DNA of 64,000 nt, taken from Chloroflexota bacterium (GTDB lineage Bacteria; Chloroflexota; Anaerolineae; Anaerolineales; Villigracilaceae). The notes beneath the pieces were generated by a model that had not been told where the DNA came from, ran no database searches, and saw only the letters and a list, made by a program, of their open reading frames with translations. Position 1 is the first letter of the stretch. Every line of letters starts with the position of its first letter. Location: assembly GCA_016213105.1 (NCBI GenBank), contig JACRBN010000005.1, positions 333,905-397,904 on the forward strand, given 5' to 3'. Positions 37,353 through 46,406 of this stretch are shown piece after piece. A program made the position numbers and the translations under genes.

Positions 37353-37727
37353 TCATCCTACCAGTTTGACCAGGTCTTCCGCGGCGCGTCGCATTTCCAG
37401 GAAGATCAGGCCCAGTTTGCCATCCGGGCGGCCAAGGACAGTCAGCACAGCTTCCTCACCGATGGAGGTCAGCACGATGGCGCCCGCGCTGCCCTTGATG
37501 TATACCTGTTCCAGGCCCTTGCGGCCCAGTTCGCCCGAGATGCGTTCGCCGAGGCTGAGCATGGCCGCCGACATGGCCGAAACGCGGTCCTCTTCCACTT
37601 CCTGCGGCAGGGCCGAGGCCATGATCAAGCCGTCCACGGATACGACAGCCGAAGCCTCGATGTCGGGCGCGGAAGCCTGCATGGAGCGCAGGCGATCAAC
37701 CATTTGCTCGGATCTGGATTTTGCCAT
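37353..37727 (-). CDS. roadblock/LC7 domain protein
   Basis: 124 residues; AGGAG eight bases before ATG 37727. The whole chain is one roadblock/LC7 fold: helix EQMVDRLRSMQ, strand AVVSVDGLIMASALP, helix VSAMSAAMLSLGERISGELG, strands EQVYIKGSAGAIVLTSIGEEAVLTVL. Bacterial members often dimerise and act as GTPase-activating partners of MglA-type small GTPases. No MglA-like gene is adjacent here, so the partner lies elsewhere or the role differs. Confidence 0.85.
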   Translation of the reverse strand: MAKSRSEQMVDRLRSMQASAPDIEASAVVSVDGLIMASALPQEVEEDRVSAMSAAMLSLGERISGELGRKGLEQVYIKGSAGAIVLTSIGEEAVLTVLGRPDGKLGLIFLEMRRAAEDLVKLVG

Positions 37728-37888
37728 AATAGGGTCTCCTGGGATGATTTCTGCTTTAGTTTACCATAGGTTGTAGACAGATGTCATGGTTGGGCGTCCC
37801 AAGAGTGTTTCTCCTGCCACGTTTTCTGCGCCGCGCTCGAAAAAGTTGACCCTCGAAATTCTTCGTGATAGACTTACCTGTTCCGTCT

Positions 37889-38530
37889 ATGCGACTCCTT
37901 CAGGCTTTTCAGGCTTTTTTGCTGATCTTTGCCCTGCAACAGGGGGCTCCAGCCATTTCCGCGCCCCTGGCGGGGGAAACCCTGAGCGGGCAGGTGGTCA
38001 TTACAGGCACGGTGGATGCCCCCAACTTCGCCTCCGCGGAACTGGCCTTCGCCTTCGCCTCTGACCCGACGGGTACCTGGTTCCGCCTCGAAGCGTTTAC
38101 CCAGCCTGTCCAGGAGTCCGCCCTTGCCGCCTGGGACACCACCCAGATCAGCGACGGCGAGTACAGCCTGCGACTGCGCGTCTACTCGCAGGATGGCAGT
38201 TTCCAGGATTTCACCGTGACGGGACTGATGGTTCGCAACGCGGCCGTCCCCGCGACCGCCACCCCGACCCTCGCACCCATGCTGGAGCCGACCGTTGCGC
38301 TCCCGACTGCGACCGAGCCGCCCATCGTAGTGGTAACCGTGGGAGACGAACCCCAGTCGACGGCCACGCCTGTTCCCGTTTCCCCGAGCGGACCCACGCC
38401 CCAGCCGCTGCCCGCCAACCCCGCCGCCATCAGTGTGGAAGAAATCAACTTCTACCTCATCCGCGGCGCGCTGCTGGCTTTGGCTTTGGTCGTTGTTATT
38501 GGAATCTTCCTCCGTCTGCGCCGTAACTGA
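37889..38530 (+). CDS. exported protein with C-terminal membrane anchor
   Basis: 213 residues from ATG 37889; no good ribosome binding site, and a GTG eight codons earlier is possible. A signal peptide (about 1-25) precedes a beta-sandwich region (SAPLAGETLSGQVVITGTVD...GEYSLRLRVYSQDG), similar to Ig-like domains used for substrate or surface binding. A Thr/Pro-rich linker (about 120-180) leads to a single membrane helix and RLRRN tail. So the Ig-like domain is displayed outside. pth follows 21 bp later. Confidence 0.75.
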   Translation: MRLLQAFQAFLLIFALQQGAPAISAPLAGETLSGQVVITGTVDAPNFASAELAFAFASDPTGTWFRLEAFTQPVQESALAAWDTTQISDGEYSLRLRVYSQDGSFQDFTVTGLMVRNAAVPATATPTLAPMLEPTVALPTATEPPIVVVTVGDEPQSTATPVPVSPSGPTPQPLPANPAAISVEEINFYLIRGALLALALVVVIGIFLRLRRN

Positions 38531-38551
38531 ATCACTGGGAACTAATCACCA

Positions 38552-39133
38552 ATGACAGACCCCTTCCTTCTCGTTGGCCTCGGCAACCCTGGCCGTGAAT
38601 ACAAAGACAACCGCCACAATGTCGGCTTCATGGCCATCGACCGGCTGGTCGTGCGCCTGAACGCGCGCGGCATGAAGTTGCAATCCAAGGCCATCGTGGT
38701 GACTGCGACTCACGACGAGCGCAAGCTCATCCTGGCCAAGCCGCAGACCTTCATGAACCTCTCGGGTCAATCCGTGCAGGGACTGGCGCACTTCTACAAG
38801 GTGCCGCTCACCAACCTGATGGTACTCTCCGACGATCTCGACATTCCCTTCGGCGCCATCCGCATCCGCGCCTCGGGCGGGGCGGGCGGACAACGCGGCA
38901 TGGCCTCGACCATCGAACGCCTCGGCACCCGCGACTTCCCGCGCCTGCGCATCGGCATCGGCCGTCCGCCCGGCCGCATGGATCCCGCCGCCTATGTGTT
39001 GCAGGATTTCTCGAAGGATGAGGTGCAAACCCTCTCCGAAGTGCTCGACCACGCCGCCGACGCCGCCCTGGAGTTTGTGGTCAGCGGCTTGAACACGGCC
39101 ATGAACAAATTCAACGGTAGCGCGACCAACTAG
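38552..39133 (+). CDS. pth: peptidyl-tRNA hydrolase
   Basis: 193 residues, the normal length. Releases tRNA from stalled peptidyl-tRNA. The N-terminus has LVGLGNPGREYKDNRHNVGF with Asn12 and the catalytic His22; later KPQTFMNLSGQSV, and LSDDLDIPFGAIRIRASGGAGGQRGM, the substrate-binding segment with the catalytic Asp. Fully canonical. Confidence 0.96.
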   Translation: MTDPFLLVGLGNPGREYKDNRHNVGFMAIDRLVVRLNARGMKLQSKAIVVTATHDERKLILAKPQTFMNLSGQSVQGLAHFYKVPLTNLMVLSDDLDIPFGAIRIRASGGAGGQRGMASTIERLGTRDFPRLRIGIGRPPGRMDPAAYVLQDFSKDEVQTLSEVLDHAADAALEFVVSGLNTAMNKFNGSATN

Positions 39134-39147
39134 ACTTGAGGATATAG

Positions 39148-41415
39148 ATGCAGAAACAGAATTCATGGAAGAATCTTGTCGTATTTTTGATCGCGTCTTC
39201 GTTTGCCTACATCTTCATGGAATGGCTGTTTCTTACCACGATGCCATCCTATATGAGCGAGATGAGTCTCCTGTCGAAGCTGGAGATCATGTTTGCTGCG
39301 GGCGGTTTTCTGGTCTGCGCGGGCATTGCACCCATCGCGCTCCTGGGCTTGATTGACCTGGTTGTCTTGAAGTCCGAAAAACGGGGCACCCTCTTGTATG
39401 CCGCGCTCCTCGTTCCTGCCGCCATAGTGTCCTCGCTGCTGTTGCTGCTGGTCGATAATTTCACCTATACGGTGTTCAAGTTTGGCATCGTGGATTCGAC
39501 CGGCTTGTGGCGCGGCCTGTATGCGCTGGGCTTTCTGGCGTTATGGGCCTACAGTTTCCGCCGGGGGATTGGATTTGTATCCCGACCTGTCCAGCCGAGG
39601 AAACACATCGATCCCTTCCCGGCCTTTGTCACTGCGGTGGTCCTCCTGACAGGTGTCTCTCTGCTGGGGCAATATCAACCGGTTTCGATGATCGATCTGG
39701 CCTCCCTGGAGAATGTGAAGGAGCGGCCCAACATCCTGATCATCGGTTCGGACGGGGTGAATGCCGCCAACATGTCGCTTTATGGGTATGAACGGGACAC
39801 GACCCCGAACTTGACGAAGCTTGCACAAATCTCCCTGGTGGCGCAAAATGCCTTCACAAACGGCGGAGAGTCCAGTTTCTCTGTGGTGTCCATCCTGACC
39901 GGGAAACTTCCCAGCCGGGTGTATGCTGCCGGTGCAAGTCAGGTTCTGATGGGGGAAGACTCCTATCAACACCTGCCGGGCATCCTTAAGGAATTGGGAT
40001 ATTATTCTGTTGAGATTGGGGTGCCCCATTATGTTGACGCATACGACTCCAACCTTCAGGGTGCATTCGATGAGGTGAATAACCGTTCGAACAAAGCAGG
40101 CTTTCTTTTCCAGGTCGGGACAAAATACGGTTTTGGGAGTATCACGTTTTTTCTTGAAACCGCCTCCGAGCGGATTTCCAGCCGTTTATTGCACATCTTT
40201 TTCATTCAAAGGATGGAAAACCCATACAAGATCGTGACTGAACACAGCGCCTCCATCTTTGGGGATGACCAGGCAAAGATCGACCAGCTTGTTGGACTTG
40301 TTTCCAGCACGGACGAACCCGTTTTCATGCACCTTCATCTTATGGGCACGCATGGGGGGCTTTTTGCACCCAAAGATCAGATTTACTCCAAGGGCCAGGA
40401 ACAATCCAGTATGTGGATGACGGATTTTTATGATGATGCCATCCGCGATTTCGATATTTACGTGCAGGAGGTATTTGACGCGCTTTCTGCTTCTGGAGAA
40501 CTCGAGCATACAATCGTGGTCATTTATACCGATCACAATATGCTGCACGAAACGAATCAGCGCATCCCGTTAATGATCCATTTCCCCGGCGGCGAGCATG
40601 CAGGTGTGATCCATAATAGTGTTCAAAACATCGATATTGCCCCGACGATTTTGGATTATCTTGACATCCCCCAGCCGGAGTGGATGGCTGGAACATCGCT
40701 TCTGCGCGGGGAACCGCCTGTTGACCGATTGATCTACAGTTCCAACCTCAGCGATTTTGCTGTAACGATGGTCGATTGCAATCGCTGGTTTCGATTCGAC
40801 CGCAGAGGCTTTTGGTATACCGGTGACGTTGAACAACATACGGCGCCCTGTGCCAGTCAGAGCGTCTTCAGTCTGAACGATGTGCCTGCGGAAGTGCTCG
40901 GTTATCTCAATGAATATGAATTTACCCCCAACGACAAACCTGAGGCTGCGTACCTGTCGCCTCTGATCACCCCCACGCTTTCCCAGGTCGCGGTGCTTTT
41001 GCTGCAAACCAAATACGGTTCCGAGTATCTTCCACCGGCGCCGGTTGGCCTTTTTGCGGATGTCCCGGTCTCCCACCCCCTGGCAGGCTGGATCGAACAA
41101 TCCTATCGTGACGGGATCGTAGGGAGTTGCGCAGAGTCTCCGCTTTCGTATTGCCCCGATTCCCTGGTTACCCGTGGGCAGATCGCGGAATATCTGCTTA
41201 AGACGAAATATGGCGGGGAATACGTCCCCTCGCCGGCCACGGGCATTTTCACGGATGTCCCCGTGAGTTCCCCAAATGCCGCCTGGGTCGAAGAACTATA
41301 TCGCCGCAAGATTACGGGCGGCTGCATCGCAGAGCCCCTTAGTTATTGCCCGGACGTGGACATCAACGGCGGGCAGTTTACTGTCTTCCTGAGCATGGTT
41401 TTTAGCCAGCCTTGA
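39148..41415 (+). CDS. membrane sulfatase-fold protein with SLH tail
   Basis: 755 residues. Five N-terminal membrane helices (about 10-185) are followed by an alkaline-phosphatase/sulfatase fold (about 195-515: NILIIGSDGVNAANMSLYGY, metal-binding TDHN and a downstream HFPGGEH). The nucleophile region reads SSFSVVSILTGKLPSR: no Cys or CxPxR motif, so a Ser (or Thr-like) nucleophile as in LTA synthase or phosphoethanolamine transferases is expected rather than formylglycine. The last 130 residues contain two SLH-like units (FADVPVSHPLAGWIEQSY, FTDVPVSSPNAAWVEELY). Probable role: modification of envelope glycans or lipids. Confidence 0.83.
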   Translation: MQKQNSWKNLVVFLIASSFAYIFMEWLFLTTMPSYMSEMSLLSKLEIMFAAGGFLVCAGIAPIALLGLIDLVVLKSEKRGTLLYAALLVPAAIVSSLLLLLVDNFTYTVFKFGIVDSTGLWRGLYALGFLALWAYSFRRGIGFVSRPVQPRKHIDPFPAFVTAVVLLTGVSLLGQYQPVSMIDLASLENVKERPNILIIGSDGVNAANMSLYGYERDTTPNLTKLAQISLVAQNAFTNGGESSFSVVSILTGKLPSRVYAAGASQVLMGEDSYQHLPGILKELGYYSVEIGVPHYVDAYDSNLQGAFDEVNNRSNKAGFLFQVGTKYGFGSITFFLETASERISSRLLHIFFIQRMENPYKIVTEHSASIFGDDQAKIDQLVGLVSSTDEPVFMHLHLMGTHGGLFAPKDQIYSKGQEQSSMWMTDFYDDAIRDFDIYVQEVFDALSASGELEHTIVVIYTDHNMLHETNQRIPLMIHFPGGEHAGVIHNSVQNIDIAPTILDYLDIPQPEWMAGTSLLRGEPPVDRLIYSSNLSDFAVTMVDCNRWFRFDRRGFWYTGDVEQHTAPCASQSVFSLNDVPAEVLGYLNEYEFTPNDKPEAAYLSPLITPTLSQVAVLLLQTKYGSEYLPPAPVGLFADVPVSHPLAGWIEQSYRDGIVGSCAESPLSYCPDSLVTRGQIAEYLLKTKYGGEYVPSPATGIFTDVPVSSPNAAWVEELYRRKITGGCIAEPLSYCPDVDINGGQFTVFLSMVFSQP

Positions 41416-41449
41416 ACAGGATATAAGTCGCGTCGAAAGTGTGTGTTGC

Positions 41450-42191
41450 GTGAGTAACCTGTACACCTCCAAGGCCGAATATTATGCAAAGTATCGCTGG
41501 GACTATTCCCAGGCTGCCATTGCTGTGATTTTGGATGCGGTCGGAGTTTCCTCCCAGACCGTGATGGCGGATATTGGCGCAGGGACGGGCATGCTTGCCA
41601 AACATTTCGTGGAGCGGGTCAAAATGCTCCATGCCATCGAGCCGGAGCTGGAAATGCGCGCTCTGGCGGGCAAGGCTTTCTCAGGCAACTCGACCTGCCA
41701 GGTGCTCGACGCCAGCGCCGAAGCCACGACCCTGCCATCCGCTTGCGTGGATTTGATCACCGTCGGACAGGCTATTCACTGGTTCGAGCCCGCGGCCGCG
41801 CGGAGGGAATTCCTGCGGATTTTGAAGCCTTTGGGCTGGCTGGCGGTCTTGCGAAATCACGGCACGGATGCCGTCTATGAGCAGGTGGTCGGGACGCTTT
41901 TTGAAAAAATTCCCGAAGCCCGAACCGTCCAGGTTCGTTTCCCGTCCATCGATGAGTTTTTATTACGGGAATGACGATTTCCAAAAAATGCTGTTCCCCT
42001 TCGATTTTTCCCTGACCTGGGATCAGTTCCTGGGTGCCCTCCTGTCCTCCGCCTGGATTCCAGATGAGGATGACCCGAGATTCGATGAATTCAAATCCGC
42101 CGCCCGGGAAGTTTTTGATTCATTGAGCCATGCGGGTATGCTGACATCATCCGGCGAAACCGAATTGTTTCTCGGCCGCGTCACGCCTTAA
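41450..42191 (+). pseudogene. class I SAM methyltransferase gene with a frameshift
   Basis: Frame one (from GTG 41450) gives about 174 residues with the SAM-binding motif DIGAGTGMLAKHF and an AIHWFEP segment, then stops at 41972-41974. The homologous continuation (YYGNDDFQKMLFPFDFSLTWDQF to LFLGRVTP) is encoded one base further on, through 42191. The switch falls in a run of five T at 41957-41961; four T would restore one frame reading DEFYYGNDDF. It is either a true single-base disruption or a homopolymer sequencing error; the unchanged codon usage in the second part favours a recent event or an error. Confidence 0.75.
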
Positions 42192-42213
42192 CGTTCACTC
42201 TCCCTAAAAAAAC

Positions 42214-45200
42214 ATGATCCCACTCCTCGAACCGATTCGAAAGCTGACTCAATATCAGTCCCTGCTGGTCGATGTCCAGGCGGGCAAGTCCGCTCCCGCC
42301 CTTGGCCTGCATCGGTCTGCGCGGCTGCCTGTGCTGGCCGCCCTGCACGCGGACTTGAACCAGCCCATTGTGCTGATCACCGACCGCGCCGATCATGCGC
42401 TGGCGCTGTTCGATGAATTGGGCTTCTGGCTCCAATCGCCGCGTTACCTGTTCGCGGAGCCGAATCCGCTGTTCTACGAGCAGGCGGCCTGGGGTGTGAC
42501 CACGCGCCGCGAACGTCTGCAAGCCCTGACCGCGCTGGCCACCTATCACCTGCCGTTCGCGCAGAAACCCGAGATGCCGCCCGTCATCGTGGCTTCAGTG
42601 CGCGCCTTGATGACGCGCACCCTGCCGCGCCGCGACTACCTCAAGGCCTGCAAGAAGATCTCGACGGGACAGCGCATCCAGCCCGACGCGCTGCTGCGCG
42701 CCTGGGACGAGATCGGCTACCAGCGCGTCAACACCGTGCTTGAGCCTGGACAATTCTCCCACCGCGGCGGCCTGCTGGATGTCTGGCCGTTGACCGAAGC
42801 GCATCCCGTGCGCCTCGATTTCTTTGGCGACGAGATCGACACCCTGCGCCGCTTCGACCCGACCACCCAGCGCACCGTCGACAAGCTGGAGTCGGTGCTG
42901 GTCACGCCCGCGCGGGAATTCATCGTGACGGGCGATGCGCCAATCCCGATGTCCGATTCCGAAGAGGACAAGGTCTCGGAATTTCACATCCCGCTTCTGC
43001 ATGGCATTCCCGCCAGCCTGTTGGATTACCTGCCCCCCAGGGCGCTCGTGCTGGTGGATGACCGCAGCCTGGTCGAGTCGATGGCCGACGAGGTCGAGAC
43101 GCAGGCTGTGCGCTTCAAGAACGAGAGCATCGAGGAAGGCGTGCTCTTCGAAGACTTCCCCGTCCCATACCTGACCTGGTCCGAGCTGTACGACAGCCTG
43201 CACGGACGCGTCGTGCTCGAACTGGGACGTTCCAGTGATGCGCTCACCGAACAGACATCCATGCCCAGCCTGGCTGACGAATTCCAGCACATCGAGCGCT
43301 TTGCTGGCCGGCTTAAACATTTCGAAGAGTACCTGGCAGGCCTGGTCGAAGCGCATCGGCAGGTCGTGATCGTCTCGCGCCAGCGTTCACGTCTCGAAGA
43401 ACTTTGGAATCAGCGCGAGGATCGCCAGGCGCAAACCGAAAATCCAAAATTTGTGGAAGCCTCGCTCTCCGAAGGCTGGCAGCTTGGCGACTTGTACCTC
43501 ATCACGGACTCGGAGGTTTTTGGGTGGGAGCGGCCCCAGCCGCGCACCCGTCAACGGACGGCGGCTGAGGCGCCCGAGACGCTCTACGCCGACTTGCAGC
43601 CTGGCGACCACGTCGTGCATGTCGATCATGGCGTGGGACGCTTCGTCGGGCTGGTTCAGCGCCAGTTGGAAGGCCATGAGCGCGAATTCCTGGCCGTGGA
43701 ATATGACAAGCGCGACACGCTCTACGTTCCCGTACACCAGGCCGACCGTCTCACCCGTTACATCGGCGCGGATGGCGGCCTGCCCGCGCTCGATCATCTG
43801 GGCGGCCAGGCCTGGGCTGAGAAAAAATCGCGCGTCACGGAAGCCGTGCAGAAGGTGGCCGAGGAGTTGCTCGACCTCTATGCGCGCAGACAGGTCTCGG
43901 TCGGGTATGCTTTTGCGTCCGACTCCGTTTGGCAGGGAGAACTCGAGGACTCGTTCCCCTACGTCGAAACGGACGACCAGGTGCGCGCCCTGACCGACAT
44001 CAAACGCGACATGGAAAATCCGCGCCCGATGGACCGCCTGTTGTGCGGCGACGTGGGCTATGGCAAGACTGAGGTGGCGTTGCGCGCCGCCTTCAAAGCC
44101 GTGATGGACGGCAAACAGGTGGCCATCCTCGTGCCGACCACGGTGCTGGCCCAGCAGCATTATGAAACCTTCATGCAAAGGCTGGCGGCCTTCCCCGTCA
44201 AAGTGGAAATGCTCTCGCGCTTCCGCACCCCGCGCGAGCAGACCGAGATCCTGTTTGCGCTGGCCATCGGCGAGGTGGACATCATCATCGGCACCCACCG
44301 CCTGATCTCGTCCGACGTGGAGTTCAAGGATTTGGGCCTGGTCATCATCGACGAGGAACAGCGCTTTGGCGTGGCACACAAGGAGCACCTCAAGAAGTTG
44401 CGCACCGAAGTGGATGTGTTGACCCTGACAGCCACGCCCATTCCGCGTACGCTCTACATGGCGCTGACGGGGGTGCGCGACATCTCGAACCTGAACACGC
44501 CGCCCGAGGAACGCCTGCCCATCGTCACACATGTTGGGCCGTATTCGCCCAAGCTGGTGCGGCAGGCCATCCTGCGCGAACTGGAGCGCGGCGGGCAGAT
44601 CTTCTTCGTTCACAACCGCGTGCATACCATCGATGCGATGCGCATGCACCTGGAGAAACTCGTCCCCGAAGCGCGCATCGACATCGGCCACGGCCAGATG
44701 CCCGAGGGCGCGCTCTCGGCGGTCATGCACCGCTTCAATACGGGCCAGATCGACATCCTGCTTTCGACCACCATCATCGAATCGGGCCTCGACATTCCCA
44801 ACGCCAACACGCTGATCGTCGACCGCGCCGACACCTTTGGTCTGGCCCAACTCTATCAACTGCGCGGACGCGTCGGCCGCGGCGCGATGCGCGCCTACGC
44901 CTACTTCTTCCGCCACAACAAGATGACGCCCACCCAGGAAGGCCAGCAGCGCCTGGAGGTCATCGCTGAGAACACCCAGTTGGGCGCGGGCTACTCGATT
45001 GCCATGCGCGACCTGGAAATCCGCGGCGCGGGCGAACTGCTTGGCAACCGCCAGCATGGCTTCATCCAGGACGTGGGCTTCCACCTCTACACGCGCTTAT
45101 TGTCGGATGCAGTCAGACGGTTGCGCCGGGTCGAAGGTCAAAAGTCAAAAGCCGAAGAGACCTCCGACCTTCGACTTTCGACTTTCAACTTGCCGCTCTC

Positions 45201-45624
45201 CATGCCTGTCAATGTGGATCTGCCACTGGCCGTCGGTATTCCCTCGGACTACATCTCTGACCAGGACTTGCGCCTGCGCCTCTATCGCCGTATCGCCGAC
45301 CTGCGCGACGAGACCGAGATCGACGCGCTGGCCTCCGAGTTCCGCGACCGTTTCGGTTCCCTGCCCGAGATGACGCAAAACCTGTTTTACCAGATGCGCG
45401 TCAAACTGCGGGCGGAGAAGGCGGGGCTGATCGCTGTCAGTTGGGAGGCCGGCCAGGTATCGCTGCGCTTCCCGCTGCCCACCGACGGGTCCGAGGCGAA
45501 ACGTTTGCCAGATTTGGGATCAGGCATCCGCGGCGGCAAAGCCGTCTACTGGGTCTCGTTCGAAAAGGACGAGGCCTGGATGGTCAAGCTGTTGGATGTA
45601 TTGGGACGTATGGGTGATGGATAG
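42214..45624 (+). CDS. mfd: transcription-repair coupling factor Mfd
   Basis: 1136 residues. Mfd removes RNA polymerase stalled at lesions and recruits UvrA. UvrB-homology region (1-400), RNA-polymerase-interacting domain ([16 protein letters not shown], about 465), and a RecG-like translocase with Walker [14 protein letters not shown] box ([10 protein letters not shown]), [13 protein letters not shown], and the TRG motif region RGRVGRG. A short low-complexity insert (about residues 973-993) is encoded by a repeat at 45131-45191 before the C-terminal domain. The C-terminal D7 domain is complete. Confidence 0.96.
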   Translation: MIPLLEPIRKLTQYQSLLVDVQAGKSAPALGLHRSARLPVLAALHADLNQPIVLITDRADHALALFDELGFWLQSPRYLFAEPNPLFYEQAAWGVTTRRERLQALTALATYHLPFAQKPEMPPVIVASVRALMTRTLPRRDYLKACKKISTGQRIQPDALLRAWDEIGYQRVNTVLEPGQFSHRGGLLDVWPLTEAHPVRLDFFGDEIDTLRRFDPTTQRTVDKLESVLVTPAREFIVTGDAPIPMSDSEEDKVSEFHIPLLHGIPASLLDYLPPRALVLVDDRSLVESMADEVETQAVRFKNESIEEGVLFEDFPVPYLTWSELYDSLHGRVVLELGRSSDALTEQTSMPSLADEFQHIERFAGRLKHFEEYLAGLVEAHRQVVIVSRQRSRLEELWNQREDRQAQTENPKFVEASLSEGWQLGDLYLITDSEVFGWERPQPRTRQRTAAEAPETLYADLQPGDHVVHVDHGVGRFVGLVQRQLEGHEREFLAVEYDKRDTLYVPVHQADRLTRYIGADGGLPALDHLGGQAWAEKKSRVTEAVQKVAEELLDLYARRQVSVGYAFASDSVWQGELEDSFPYVETDDQVRALTDIKRDMENPRPMDRLLCGDVGYGKTEVALRAAFKAVMDGKQVAILVPTTVLAQQHYETFMQRLAAFPVKVEMLSRFRTPREQTEILFALAIGEVDIIIGTHRLISSDVEFKDLGLVIIDEEQRFGVAHKEHLKKLRTEVDVLTLTATPIPRTLYMALTGVRDISNLNTPPEERLPIVTHVGPYSPKLVRQAILRELERGGQIFFVHNRVHTIDAMRMHLEKLVPEARIDIGHGQMPEGALSAVMHRFNTGQIDILLSTTIIESGLDIPNANTLIVDRADTFGLAQLYQLRGRVGRGAMRAYAYFFRHNKMTPTQEGQQRLEVIAENTQLGAGYSIAMRDLEIRGAGELLGNRQHGFIQDVGFHLYTRLLSDAVRRLRRVEGQKSKAEETSDLRLSTFNLPLSMPVNVDLPLAVGIPSDYISDQDLRLRLYRRIADLRDETEIDALASEFRDRFGSLPEMTQNLFYQMRVKLRAEKAGLIAVSWEAGQVSLRFPLPTDGSEAKRLPDLGSGIRGGKAVYWVSFEKDEAWMVKLLDVLGRMGDG
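45131..45191. repeat. in-frame simple/inverted repeat inside mfd
   Basis: AAGGTC/AAAAGTC units (45133-45151) are answered by CGACTTTCGACTTTC units in reverse orientation (45165-45188), forming an imperfect inverted repeat of GTCGAAA-like steps. It is translated as [18 protein letters not shown], between the TRG region and the C-terminal domain. Confidence 0.6.
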
Positions 45625-45660
45625 CGCGGCGAAGTTCCCTTAAGATGCGTTCGAATACGA

Positions 45661-45692
45661 AACTTCGGAAGTCCATCGAGGCTTCCGAAGTT
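45661..45692 (+). terminator. mfd terminator
   Basis: An 11-bp perfect stem (45661-45671 with 45682-45692) and a 10-nt loop, followed by ATTTAACT. Confidence 0.75.
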
Positions 45693-45737
45693 ATTTAACT
45701 AACTCATGTTGCGCATATTTATTTAAAGGAGTTTTGA

Positions 45738-46370
45738 ATGAAGAAGAGCATCGCCTTTGGATTTTTGCTGTTGGTTTTATTCGCCGCGGCCTGTGCTCCC
45801 GCCGCCTCACCACCGCAGCCGACTCAAAGCATCGACGAGGTCGTTCAGCAGACCTTCGTTGCGTTGACGGTGCAGGCCGCCCTTGCCGCCACGCAGGTCC
45901 CGCCCACAGCCACCCCGCTCCCGCCGACGCCGACTATCTCCGCGCCTGTTGAGGCGTCGCCCTCGCCCACCCTCGACGGCCCTAAGCCGCTCAAGCCCGA
46001 GGGCGGCATCACGGGCAGCCTGTCCTACCCGTCTGAGGGGCGGCCCGATATCATGGTCGTGGCCTTCAGCACCCAATACTACCCGAACGGAAATTATTAT
46101 TTCACCTTCACGACCCCCAGCCAGGGCACGTATGAAATGGTCCTGCCGCAGGGCGAGTACTACATCGTGGCCTATGCGTTGGATCCAATGGGGAATCCGA
46201 TGGGACTGGCAGGCGGATACACCCAGGCTGTTCTCTGCGGCCTGAGCGTGGCCTGCACCGATCACAGCCTGATCCCCGTACCCGTGGCGGCGGGCGGCGC
46301 AATGGGCGAGATCGACCCTGCGGATTGGTACGCCCCCGAGGGCAGTTTCCCGCCTTATCCGTTGAAATAA
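45738..46370 (+). CDS. lipoprotein with Thr/Pro stalk, beta-rich domain
   Basis: 210 residues; AAAGGAG precedes ATG 45738. A lipoprotein signal ends in LFAAAC (Cys19). A short helix (SIDEVVQQTFVALTVQAALAAT) comes before a Pro/Thr linker (about 55-85), then a beta-sandwich region with GGITGSLSYPSEG, YYFTFTTPSQGTYEMVLPQGEYYIVAYA, resembling carboxypeptidase-regulatory or SpaA-like Ig folds. Two Cys in AVLCGLSVACTDH could form a disulfide. Function unknown; its layout repeats that of the lipoproteins at 7958 and 50814. Confidence 0.8.
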   Translation: MKKSIAFGFLLLVLFAAACAPAASPPQPTQSIDEVVQQTFVALTVQAALAATQVPPTATPLPPTPTISAPVEASPSPTLDGPKPLKPEGGITGSLSYPSEGRPDIMVVAFSTQYYPNGNYYFTFTTPSQGTYEMVLPQGEYYIVAYALDPMGNPMGLAGGYTQAVLCGLSVACTDHSLIPVPVAAGGAMGEIDPADWYAPEGSFPPYPLK

Positions 46371-46375
46371 AACCT

Positions 46376-46404
46376 GGAGTCCGCAAGTTCTACTTGCAGA
46401 CTCC
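46376..46404. terminator. hairpin between convergent genes
   Basis: GGAGTC and GCAAGT (46376-46388) pair with ACTTGC and GACTCC (46392-46404) with one internal mismatch and a TCT loop. No long T-run; weak terminator. Confidence 0.5.
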
Positions 46405-46406
46405 GC

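Noticed and set aside
43387..45084. 565-residue open frame antisense to mfd
   Set aside because: Fully covered by Mfd with all its motifs; no start signal or known domain.
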